From: Bacteroidota bacterium
GTDB lineage: Bacteria; Bacteroidota; Ignavibacteria; UBA10030; UBA8401
DNA length: 18,556 nt
Reading direction: 5' to 3'
Assembly (NCBI GenBank): GCA_025355705.1
Contig: JANXZD010000359.1
Location: 1 to 18,556 of the forward strand
Shown here: piece by piece, positions 1 to 6,764 of the stretch
How positions within the stretch are numbered: position 1 is the stretch's first letter
Layout: the number at the start of each line of letters is the position of its first letter
Position numbers and translations under genes: made by a program
The notes under the pieces: model-generated
Seen by the model: only the letters and a program-made list of their open reading frames with translations
Told to the model about the DNA's origin: nothing
The model's database searches: none

Positions 1-1
1 C

Positions 2-724
2 AAAGGTGTCAGTAAAACAAAAAATGATTGGGTCTATACAAGTAGAGATTCTTTATTTAAAGCTTTTCGTAATGCTATCAATAATTATCAATCAGGATAC
101 ACACTTGGTTCCCAAGCTCCATTTCCGCCAAAAATATTTAATGCTAATTCCGGGGCAGGCGGTATCCGATTTTCATGGGAACTATATAACAGCACAGGAG
201 TACAGGGATTCCAAGTATGGAGAGCAATCAGCCGTTCCGACAGCACCTATTCAAAAATCGCTGATCTTCCGGCAAGCGCTCGTGCTTATCAAGATACCAC
301 GGCAGTTGTTGACGTCGCGCATTATTATAATTTTGTCGTGGTCGGATCAAATGGTTTGATCAGCAATCCATATTACGCTCAAACGTACGATCCGGTGTAC
401 AAAAAAGTTGCTGCATCTGCGGAATTGGTAAAATCAAATATCCGTATTGTCCCTAATCCTTATAATATCAGCGCCGCGAAATTATTGTACCCTGGCGAGC
501 AAGATAAGATTGCATTTAAGAATGTTCCCGCAATCTGCACAATCAAAATTTATTCGGAATTAGGAGAGCTTATAAATACCATAGAACATAATGATGGAAC
601 AGGAACGCAAGATTATGATATGACTACATCATCAAAGCAAATTATTGTTAGCGGTATATATATAGCTGTGGTAGAGACTCCAGCAGGCAGTAAGGCAATT
701 TTGAAATTTGTGGTCATTCGCTAA
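2..724 (+). CDS. Secreted fibronectin III-like protein with C-terminal tail domain, 5'-truncated
   Basis: The frame is open from the window edge to the TAA at 722-724, giving 240 visible residues with the N-terminus missing. An ATG at 338 lies in this frame, but it falls inside a continuous fold, so it is not the true start. Visible residues about 40-125 resemble a fibronectin III-like beta-sandwich: a proline-rich lead-in, FSWE, then GFQVWRA and HYYNFVVVG strands. Residues 150-155 read VPNPYN, followed by roughly 85 residues of short beta-strands (IKIYSELGELI, GIYIAVVE, KFVVIR). That tail resembles the FlgD-Ig/T9SS-type tails common in Ignavibacteria secreted proteins, but it lacks the canonical NYPNPFNPST sequence. 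It is probably exported and surface-attached, as a structural or binding protein. It lies 29 bases upstream of a lipoprotein gene and probably shares its transcript. The exact function is unknown. Confidence 0.75.
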   Translation, partial: KGVSKTKNDWVYTSRDSLFKAFRNAINNYQSGYTLGSQAPFPPKIFNANSGAGGIRFSWELYNSTGVQGFQVWRAISRSDSTYSKIADLPASARAYQDTTAVVDVAHYYNFVVVGSNGLISNPYYAQTYDPVYKKVAASAELVKSNIRIVPNPYNISAAKLLYPGEQDKIAFKNVPAICTIKIYSELGELINTIEHNDGTGTQDYDMTTSSKQIIVSGIYIAVVETPAGSKAILKFVVIR

Positions 725-737
725 TAGGATCTATTCG

Positions 738-743
738 AAAGGA
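738..743 (+). promoter_or_regulatory. Ribosome binding site deciding the start of the 754 lipoprotein
   Basis: AAAGGA lies 10 bases before the ATG at 754. A TTG at 745 in the same frame is only 1 base from this site and so is too close to be the start. The ATG also gives a compact lipoprotein signal peptide. Confidence 0.5.
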
Positions 744-753
744 TTTGACGGTT

Positions 754-1422
754 ATGAATAAGATGATTTTTTCAATTACTGTTTTTGTTTTGAACATGAT
801 TGTGGTCGGCTGTAACAATCCATCCGCAAACAATAAATATAATTATGTGTGGCAACCAACCTCAACCAATACGTGGTATGTTGTTCTCAACGATACCTTG
901 ACCACAAGCAGCAGTATTGGCGGATTTAAGGTAACATCTTCAGGTTTTGAGTATACAGTCTCCGTAGACAGTGCTGGTCGTGATACTGCGTTTACACCAA
1001 AAATGTATATCGTAAACAACATCACAACTGCCAGTCGAATGGATGTATCGTTTGATCTTGCAGTTCAAGGGGCGGTTGATACCCTTCTAAAAAGTGACAG
1101 TTCAAAAATACCATTTGCGTATGTCTCATCCGGCGGATCAATAGTTTCAATTGGCGCCAATAACGTCCGTGATTCTAAACTGTATGATATTGCTGCATCG
1201 AGTATCCTTTCAGGCAAACCGGAAAATAAAAATTTCACCTTTTCAACAAATCCAGATAAATGCAGTCAACAAATTCGGATTCGAACAAAATTAAACTGGA
1301 TACAGTATTCAGGTTCTATACCGTTGAAACCGAGTCCGATGCCAAAATCAAAAACGGTGACCGTAGTTGTATCAAATTTAAAAATCACAACATATGGTAT
1401 TGATGTTCTGGATAAACCGTAG
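754..1422 (+). CDS. Small predicted lipoprotein of unknown function
   Basis: The product is 222 residues. The N-terminus (MNKMIFSITVFVLNMIVVGC) is a lipoprotein signal peptide whose lipobox VVGC puts the lipidated cysteine at residue 20. The mature part is rich in Ser, Thr, Val and Asn and looks all-beta, with strand-like stretches such as TWYVVLND, GFEYTVSV and TVTVVVSNLKI. This resembles a surface or periplasmic beta-sandwich. One more cysteine lies near residue 170. I recognise no enzymatic motif or named family. It sits between the fibronectin-like gene and the PorV-like gene, with gaps of 29 and 48 bases, suggesting a shared transcript and a structural or accessory role at the outer membrane. 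That role is inferred from position only. Confidence 0.75.
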   Translation: MNKMIFSITVFVLNMIVVGCNNPSANNKYNYVWQPTSTNTWYVVLNDTLTTSSSIGGFKVTSSGFEYTVSVDSAGRDTAFTPKMYIVNNITTASRMDVSFDLAVQGAVDTLLKSDSSKIPFAYVSSGGSIVSIGANNVRDSKLYDIAASSILSGKPENKNFTFSTNPDKCSQQIRIRTKLNWIQYSGSIPLKPSPMPKSKTVTVVVSNLKITTYGIDVLDKP

Positions 1423-1470
1423 GATGTTTGATTCTCTGAATTTACTCATGACCAACCTTTCAGGTATTGT

Positions 1471-2472
1471 ATGAAAATAAAATCTATCGTAACCCTAATC
1501 GTAATTGTTGCAGTTATCGGTGTTGCAAGTGATCAGCAAAAACGCGGTCAAACAGGGTTTAAGTTTTTAAATGTTGCCACCGATCCTCGAATGGTTGCAA
1601 TGGGTGAAGCAGGAACGGCAATTGAAGGTGGTTCATCGTCCATGTTCTTTAATCCGGCAAGTATGGCATGGATGAAAACAATGGTTGATGGGCAAGTTGG
1701 GCAAGTGCAATGGTTTGCTGATATTAACTACAAATATGGCGCAGTCGCTCTTGCACCTTCCAACGGAGCTTTTGGTGTTATCGGATTCAGTATGCAGTAT
1801 GCAGATTATGGGGAAATTACTAGAACGATCCGGACGGATTTGGGAGAAGGGTATTTAGATATTGGAACATTTCACCCGATAGCGTTGCAAACGGGAATTA
1901 GTTATGCCCGTGCTTTAAGCGATAGGTTTGCAGTTGGTGGTAATGTGAAATATACACTGCAGAATCTTGGTAACGGTGTCAATGAATTGAATGCCCAAGA
2001 TAATCCTCTTGCCTCAAAAAATTCTACCGATGTAGTTGCCTTCGATTTTGGAATGTATTATAAAACAGGACTAAAGAGTTTGAACTTTGCAGTCAGTGTT
2101 CGAAATTTTTCACAAGAGGTCAAATATCAACGCGAAGGATTCCAACTCCCTTTGATCTTTCGTGTTGGTGTAGCATTTAATGCAATGGACATTTTCACTG
2201 AAAATAAAGATGCTGATGCGTTCCTTGTTTCGGTCGATGCTACTCACCCGCGTGATTTTTCAGAACAGGTCAATATTGGCGGTGAATATGTCTTTATGAA
2301 AACACTATCGGTGCGCGCTGGTTATATGTTCAACAATGATCTCGATAATTTCACTGCTGGTGCTGGAGTTCATCATTCGATTGAAGGAGTGGATTTTGGC
2401 GTGGATTATTCGTACACGCCGTATGATATCCTTGGAACCGTCAATCGTTTTTCGGTACAATTTAATTTTTAA
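1471..2472 (+). CDS. PorV/PorQ-family outer-membrane beta-barrel protein
   Basis: The product is 333 residues. A signal peptide (MKIKSIVTLIVIVAVIGVAS) is followed by the family's hallmark N-terminal segment: FLNVATDPRMVAMGEAGTA, then SSSMFFNPASMAW. This matches the usual 'fL.i..d.R..aMG.A..a......s..yNPA' pattern of UPF0164/PorV proteins. The rest alternates amphipathic strands and short turns and ends in NRFSVQFNF, a terminal phenylalanine typical of outer-membrane barrels. Family knowledge: PorV of the type IX secretion system is a FadL-like barrel that carries cargo from the translocon to the attachment complex, and PorQ-type relatives assist. Ignavibacteria often carry many paralogues, so this one may serve the neighbouring cargo rather than be the core PorV. 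The gene downstream by two encodes a T9SS-tailed protein, which supports that reading. No strong Shine-Dalgarno is visible, but the signal peptide begins at this ATG. Confidence 0.85.
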   Translation: MKIKSIVTLIVIVAVIGVASDQQKRGQTGFKFLNVATDPRMVAMGEAGTAIEGGSSSMFFNPASMAWMKTMVDGQVGQVQWFADINYKYGAVALAPSNGAFGVIGFSMQYADYGEITRTIRTDLGEGYLDIGTFHPIALQTGISYARALSDRFAVGGNVKYTLQNLGNGVNELNAQDNPLASKNSTDVVAFDFGMYYKTGLKSLNFAVSVRNFSQEVKYQREGFQLPLIFRVGVAFNAMDIFTENKDADAFLVSVDATHPRDFSEQVNIGGEYVFMKTLSVRAGYMFNNDLDNFTAGAGVHHSIEGVDFGVDYSYTPYDILGTVNRFSVQFNF

Positions 2473-2493
2473 CGTTCATTTTTTAAAAATGGT

Positions 2494-3744
2494 ATGCACA
2501 TGAAAAAGAACTTTTGTCATTCTTATAACCGTTTTTTTATTTTCATCTTTGTTGTCACGATGGTGTCGTTAGCGGCTTTCAGTGGTTGTAAAAAAGATGA
2601 ACCAACAAGTCTTTACGATCCAAACTATACTTCGCTAGCACAACCGGTTGTGGATTCAATTTCGCCATCGGGAGGTGCGCTTGCTGGTATTGACATTGTC
2701 ACTGTGTATGGAAAGAATTTCTCAACAGTGAAAACAGAAAACACTATTTATTTTGACATTCAAAAGGGAATAGTTCAAACAGCCACCGCAAGACAACTTA
2801 CCGTTAAAGTTCCTGCATTAGTAAAAGACTCTGTCGCAGTCAAAGTATCCGTTGCCGGAGCTGATAGATTCAGCGAAATAAAAATTTATAAATTGATCGG
2901 AGCGGTCAGTGAATTTGGCGCGTTTAAATCTTTTGAAGAAGCATACGGAATTGCATGCGATCAAACAGGTAATCTGTTTGTTTCAATGCTGGCAAGTAAT
3001 AGTGGGATTGGTATTCGTAAATATACTCCTGCAGGCGATACAAGTAAATATGCACCAAAAGGATCAGAATTATATTGGTCTGGTATGAAAGTAGGCCCTG
3101 GTGGATTGTTATATACTTGTCGAGGGTTAACGGCCGTATTTACAGTGAGTCAAGGTGCAGCATCTTCGTTGTACAAAGTTATTCCTGGATCCAAGGGCTT
3201 ATCGGATCTAGATTTTGATAAAAACCTGAATATCTGGGCTGCAGGGGATGACACTGCTGTATACAGAATTAACAAAACCGATAAATCGATTCAACCATTT
3301 TCTTTTGTTGGTAATGTGCGTTCCATTCGTGTGTTTAATGATTTTGTTTATATTGGGGGAAAGGTAGATTCAATTGAAGCGGTATGGCGCGCACCGATCA
3401 ATTCATCAGGAGATCTTGGAGCATTTACAAAATATTTTGATCTTTCTGCCCAACCAGGATATGGATTCAATGGACCGAGTGTCAATGCAATAACATTCAA
3501 CACTGACGGAGACATGTATGTAGGGACGAGCAGTGCTGACGCTGTCCTTTTAGTAAAAGCAGGTTCACTGTCAATGTCACCCTTTTATTCAGGATTGTTT
3601 GTACCACAAAGCACAGTATTTGCGTGGGGCAGCGGATCAACCTTATATATAACACGTAGAACAGATGGTACGTCAACGAACGTCATTATAAAAGTAAATA
3701 CTCAAAAAATAAGCGCCCCGTATTTTGGACGGGGAGATCTATAA
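2494..3744 (+). CDS. Lipoprotein with IPT/TIG domain and probable beta-propeller
   Basis: The product is 416 residues. A hydrophobic leader ends in AFSGC, giving a lipobox with lipidated Cys32. An IPT/TIG immunoglobulin-like domain covers residues about 50-134; its signatures are DSISPSGGALAG, VTVYGKNF and a valine-rich end strand. The remaining 280 residues carry repeated blade-like strands: AYGIACDQTGNLFVSM, GLSDLDFDKNLNIWAAG, VNAITFNTDGDMYVGT. This is the NHL/SMP-30-like pattern 'I..d..GnlyV', suggesting a six-bladed propeller. There is no sorting tail at the C-terminus, so anchoring is by lipid. A second ATG at 2500 is equally possible because no clear ribosome site separates the two. It is probably a surface lipoprotein binding a ligand or protein partner. 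It lies 21 bases after the PorV-like gene and just before a second propeller protein with a T9SS tail. The ligand is unknown. Confidence 0.8.
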   Translation: MHMKKNFCHSYNRFFIFIFVVTMVSLAAFSGCKKDEPTSLYDPNYTSLAQPVVDSISPSGGALAGIDIVTVYGKNFSTVKTENTIYFDIQKGIVQTATARQLTVKVPALVKDSVAVKVSVAGADRFSEIKIYKLIGAVSEFGAFKSFEEAYGIACDQTGNLFVSMLASNSGIGIRKYTPAGDTSKYAPKGSELYWSGMKVGPGGLLYTCRGLTAVFTVSQGAASSLYKVIPGSKGLSDLDFDKNLNIWAAGDDTAVYRINKTDKSIQPFSFVGNVRSIRVFNDFVYIGGKVDSIEAVWRAPINSSGDLGAFTKYFDLSAQPGYGFNGPSVNAITFNTDGDMYVGTSSADAVLLVKAGSLSMSPFYSGLFVPQSTVFAWGSGSTLYITRRTDGTSTNVIIKVNTQKISAPYFGRGDL

Positions 3745-3791
3745 TTTTTTACCTAAATGGGTAAAATTAATCCACTTCAATCACAACTTTT

Positions 3792-3797
3792 GGGAGG
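3792..3797 (+). promoter_or_regulatory. Strong ribosome binding site for the T9SS cargo gene
   Basis: GGGAGG lies 4 bases before the ATG at 3802. It fixes the start there and not at the in-frame ATG at 3757, which would add 15 residues ahead of the signal peptide. This is the clearest Shine-Dalgarno in the window. Confidence 0.7.
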
Positions 3798-3801
3798 TTA
3801 C

Positions 3802-5130
3802 ATGAAGTCACGTTTTATACTTTTTTTGTCGTTTATAGTGTTGATGGCAGTAAGCCTGACCGCACAAACGACGGTGTATAAATATAAATTCACCAAGGCA
3901 TTTCCTGATACAAACTATAAATGGGGAAATGGCGGACATGGTATTGCCGTAGATCCGGAAGGTAAAGTATGGATCGCGCTTTTTGCGGGGAAAGACAGTA
4001 TCAACACCGGTGGCGGAGTGTATAAAGCAGTAACAAATCTTCAATGCTATAAACCGGACGGAACACCGGCATCGTTCTCGCCGATTAGGATCATCACAGC
4101 CGGCGGAGTTACGGATACATTGTTTGGAAGCAGTAACCGTGGTTTACGCGCAGATAAAAAAGGAAATATCGTTCTAGCACGCGCAACCGGTGTTCTTTAT
4201 CGCATTAATTATAAAACCGGTGTTGGAATGAATAGAGTGCTTGTTCAAGTTGCCTCACCAACGTCTCCTGCATTTGATGATGCGAACGAAATGTTCACAG
4301 CATGTGTTGGCGATGCAACCGGACCGATCCGTATCTTCAGTGAATCATTTGCACTTCTTGGTAACGTAGTTGATACAAGCCGTGGATTCTCACGTTCAAT
4401 AGAAGTTTCCGGAAATGGCAACGATGTTTACTTTGGTGGATATTCAAACAATAAGGTAACTCGATATCATAGTGCAAACGGATCGTTTGGACCGTACAGC
4501 ACAATTGATACAGTTATGAAAGGTCTTACCGTAGAATGTCTTGCTTGGCACCCAAAAACAGGATATCTCTGGGCAGGTGGCGGCAATGCAACATCTGGAG
4601 CTAATTTAGCACCATATACTGATTACAGCTACTATGCATTTAAACCTACCGATATGACGAAACCAGTTGATAGTATCAAATGGAATAGTAAAGATGCTGC
4701 AACATTAATCGCAAACGATCCACGCCCGCGTGGTATCGCTTTTAGCCCAACCGGAGATACAATGTATGTTACTGCTTTCAACGTTAGCGTTGAATCACCA
4801 GTGCAAATGTTCATTGGCAAAGGCGTTCCTGCCGGCGTAAGCCGTGAAGATGGTATTGTTGCTTCAACGTATGAATTAATGCAGAACTATCCGAACCCAT
4901 TCAACCCATCCACTCAAATTAAGTTTACAGTTGCAGCAAATGTAACTGCAAGTTTAAAAGTGTATGATGTTCTTGGTAAGGAAGTTTCAAGTCTTGTTGA
5001 CGGAGAATATGCAGCCGGTTCATATACCGTTGATTTTAATGCAAAAAATCTTACAACAGGAATGTATTTCTACACATTAAAAACATCAAATGGTTTTACA
5101 CAAACCAAGAAGATGTTGCTCATTAAGTAA
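3802..5130 (+). CDS. Propeller-like secreted protein with T9SS type A sorting domain
   Basis: The product is 442 residues from the ATG at 3802. The N-terminus (MKSRFILFLSFIVLMAVSLTAQ) is a Sec signal peptide with likely cleavage after Ala-Gln. The central 320 residues contain repeated blade-like strands: GHGIAVDPEGKVWIALF, RGLRADKKGNIVLAR, RGIAFSPTGDTMYVTAF. They suggest an NHL-type beta-propeller, and the pattern resembles that of the lipoprotein directly upstream. From about residue 357 to the end is a canonical type A sorting domain: NYPNPFNPS at 362-370, then LKVYDVLGKEV, GSYTVDFNAKNL, GMYFYTLK and the basic end TKKMLLIK. Family knowledge: this domain directs export by the type IX system and surface attachment, usually with removal of the tail. 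It is the last gene of the row, followed 21 bases later by a terminator. The ligand or catalytic role is unknown, and no active-site motif is visible. Confidence 0.88.
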   Translation: MKSRFILFLSFIVLMAVSLTAQTTVYKYKFTKAFPDTNYKWGNGGHGIAVDPEGKVWIALFAGKDSINTGGGVYKAVTNLQCYKPDGTPASFSPIRIITAGGVTDTLFGSSNRGLRADKKGNIVLARATGVLYRINYKTGVGMNRVLVQVASPTSPAFDDANEMFTACVGDATGPIRIFSESFALLGNVVDTSRGFSRSIEVSGNGNDVYFGGYSNNKVTRYHSANGSFGPYSTIDTVMKGLTVECLAWHPKTGYLWAGGGNATSGANLAPYTDYSYYAFKPTDMTKPVDSIKWNSKDAATLIANDPRPRGIAFSPTGDTMYVTAFNVSVESPVQMFIGKGVPAGVSREDGIVASTYELMQNYPNPFNPSTQIKFTVAANVTASLKVYDVLGKEVSSLVDGEYAAGSYTVDFNAKNLTTGMYFYTLKTSNGFTQTKKMLLIK

Positions 5131-5150
5131 CACATAGAAATCGCTTTGCT

Positions 5151-5188
5151 CACAAAATCCTGCAAATACTGCAGGATTTTGTGTTTTT
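5151..5188 (+). terminator. Rho-independent terminator of the secreted-protein operon
   Basis: A perfect 14-bp inverted repeat (CACAAAATCCTGCA at 5151-5164 and its complement at 5170-5183) with an AATAC loop is followed by TTTTT at 5184-5188. It starts 21 bases after the stop of the T9SS cargo gene and separates the two + strand operons. Confidence 0.92.
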
Positions 5189-5212
5189 AAACACTTTTCA
5201 CAGCTGCTAAAA

Positions 5213-5241
5213 TTGATAGTCGCTTCTTATTTGGGTATATT
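5213..5241 (+). promoter_or_regulatory. Candidate sigma70-type promoter of the rfaE operon
   Basis: TTGATA (5213-5218) and TATATT (5236-5241) are separated by exactly 17 bases and lie about 31 bases before the rfaE1 start, directly after the upstream terminator. The position fits a promoter for rfaE1-rfaE2-tamB-rnr and the gene after it. AT-rich DNA produces chance matches, and Bacteroidota sigma factors often prefer a different box (TAnnTTTG), which is not cleanly present here. The remaining bases between terminator and gene show nothing else. Confidence 0.45.
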
Positions 5242-5272
5242 CTTAGTATTAATGCAAATAATTTGAGAACCT

Positions 5273-6262
5273 ATGGTATCTATTGCTCAACACCGTGTTG
5301 ATGAACTGCTCCAAAAAGTAAAGACCAAACGCATTGCCGTGATTGGCGACGTGATGATCGATCGATATATATGGGGGAATGTAAATAGAATTTCTCCGGA
5401 AGCACCGGTGCCAATCGTAGAGGTAGAAAGCGAGTCGTCACGTCTTGGCGGAGCGGCTAATGTTGCCAACAATATTGTTTCACTTGGAGGAAGCACGCAA
5501 TTGATAGGTATTGTTGGAAATGACTTCTCCGGTAAAGAATTTCGTTCTATCCTTGAAGAACAGAATTCTTCATCTGATGGAATCATTACCGATTCGTCAC
5601 GACCGACAACTGTGAAGACACGCGTGATCGCTCACCACCAACACGTTGTCCGAATTGACAGTGAAGAAAAAAAAGATATTGGACAGGACATACAGAAAAA
5701 AATATTCTCTGCCCTTGAAAAGAACATCGATTCCATCGACGGGATCATTATTGAAGATTACAATAAAGGTGTTGTTGTTAAGGATCTGATTCATGCGATC
5801 ATTGATCTTGCAAATCGAAAAAAGAAAATCATTACGATCGATCCCAAGTTGAATAATTTTTTTGAATATAAAAATGTTACCGTATTTAAACCGAACAAAA
5901 AAGAGACCGAAGAAGCATTGGGAAAGAAAATAAAAAATGATGCTGATGTCATTGCGGCAGGAAAAATACTTATCGAAAAACTGAATGCTGAGAACATTCT
6001 TCTTACACGAAGTGAAAAAGGGATGAGTTTGTTTGAGAAAAGCGGAACTGTATCACACATTCCTACCAATGCACGTAATGTTGCCGATGTATCCGGCGCC
6101 GGAGATACCGTCATTGCAACTTTAACGGCAATGCTTGCGGCTGGTGCAACGATTGGTGAAGCTGCACTTCTTGCAAATTATGCCGGTGGGATAGTCTGTG
6201 GAGAAGTTGGCATCATCACAATTGATCCGGCAATTCTTCGTTCCAATATCTTTGAACAATAA
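5273..6262 (+). CDS. rfaE1: D-glycero-beta-D-manno-heptose-7-phosphate kinase (RfaE1)
   Basis: The product is 329 residues, a PfkB/ribokinase-family sugar kinase. It phosphorylates heptose 7-phosphate at C1 in the cytoplasm, a step toward ADP-heptose for the lipopolysaccharide inner core. Visible signatures are RIAVIGDVMIDRYIWG near the start, RISPEAPVPIVEVE (the substrate-side motif specific to heptose kinases), LGGAANVANNI, TIDPK, and the catalytic loop GAGDT at 275-279 with Asp278 as the expected base. The length equals the N-terminal half of the fused E. coli HldE. The nucleotidyltransferase half is the next gene, 16 bases downstream, so the function is split here. No good Shine-Dalgarno is visible before the ATG; the start is chosen because the fold begins about 18 residues in, as usual. 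Confidence 0.93.
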   Translation: MVSIAQHRVDELLQKVKTKRIAVIGDVMIDRYIWGNVNRISPEAPVPIVEVESESSRLGGAANVANNIVSLGGSTQLIGIVGNDFSGKEFRSILEEQNSSSDGIITDSSRPTTVKTRVIAHHQHVVRIDSEEKKDIGQDIQKKIFSALEKNIDSIDGIIIEDYNKGVVVKDLIHAIIDLANRKKKIITIDPKLNNFFEYKNVTVFKPNKKETEEALGKKIKNDADVIAAGKILIEKLNAENILLTRSEKGMSLFEKSGTVSHIPTNARNVADVSGAGDTVIATLTAMLAAGATIGEAALLANYAGGIVCGEVGIITIDPAILRSNIFEQ

Positions 6263-6268
6263 TTCCAT

Positions 6269-6275
6269 AAAGGGG
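6269..6275 (+). promoter_or_regulatory. Ribosome binding site setting the rfaE2 start
   Basis: AAAGGGG lies just before the ATG at 6279. This supports the short start over an in-frame ATG at 6198, which lies inside rfaE1 and would add 27 residues with no family match. Confidence 0.55.
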
Positions 6276-6278
6276 CCG

Positions 6279-6764
6279 ATGGGAAAAGTTTATTCTCGCC
6301 AATCAATGGTTGAACAACGGATGATTTGGAAACAGCAGCAAAAAAAGGTTGTTTTTACCAATGGTGTATTCGACATCCTTCACCGCGGTCACATTGAATA
6401 TCTTTCTCAAGCAAAATTATTGGGTGATGTTCTTGTTGTGGGGATGAACTCAGATGCATCGGTGAAACGAATCAAAGGCACTCTTCGTCCAATTGTATGT
6501 GAGGAAGATCGAGCATTGATACTCTCCCAGCTTTTGTTTGTTGATGCTGTGTGTTTATTCGAAGAAGATACGCCTCTTAATATTATCTCTGCGCTTGTTC
6601 CGGATATTCTTGTTAAAGGCGCAGATTATACGGTTGATGCGATCGTTGGAAAAGATATTGTTGAACGTGCCGGTGGATCTGTGCAAACAATAGAATTTGT
6701 TCCTAACCGTTCTACATCAGATATTGTCAAAACAATCGTCAGTCGATTCTCGAATATTAAGTAA
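6279..6764 (+). CDS. rfaE2: D-glycero-beta-D-manno-heptose 1-phosphate adenylyltransferase (RfaE2)
   Basis: The product is 161 residues from the ATG at 6279, the normal size for the stand-alone enzyme. It transfers AMP from ATP to heptose 1-phosphate in the cytoplasm, giving ADP-heptose after the RfaE1 step. Signatures: VVFTNGVFDILHRGH contains the nucleotidyltransferase HxGH motif (His35-Arg-Gly-His38), followed by GDVLVVGMNSD and LRPIVCEEDRA. DILVKGADYT lies later, and STSD at 145-148 is the counterpart of the ISxTxxR-type loop of the superfamily. It corresponds to the C-terminal half of E. coli HldE. Its TAA stop overlaps the tamB start by one base (TAATG), suggesting translational coupling. 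The epimerase (hldD) and isomerase (gmhA) genes are not in the window. Confidence 0.93.
   Translation: MGKVYSRQSMVEQRMIWKQQQKKVVFTNGVFDILHRGHIEYLSQAKLLGDVLVVGMNSDASVKRIKGTLRPIVCEEDRALILSQLLFVDAVCLFEEDTPLNIISALVPDILVKGADYTVDAIVGKDIVERAGGSVQTIEFVPNRSTSDIVKTIVSRFSNIK

Noticed and set aside
338..724. An apparent 128-residue gene starting at the ATG at 338.
   Set aside because: The same frame is open back to the window edge and codes for a continuous beta-sandwich, so the ATG is internal to a truncated larger gene.
3747..3766. Short inverted repeat TTTTACC / GGTAAAA with a 6-base loop between the lipoprotein and T9SS cargo genes.
   Set aside because: Only 7 bp, mostly A-T pairs and no clean T-tract after it, so it is unlikely to terminate transcription. 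It could be chance.
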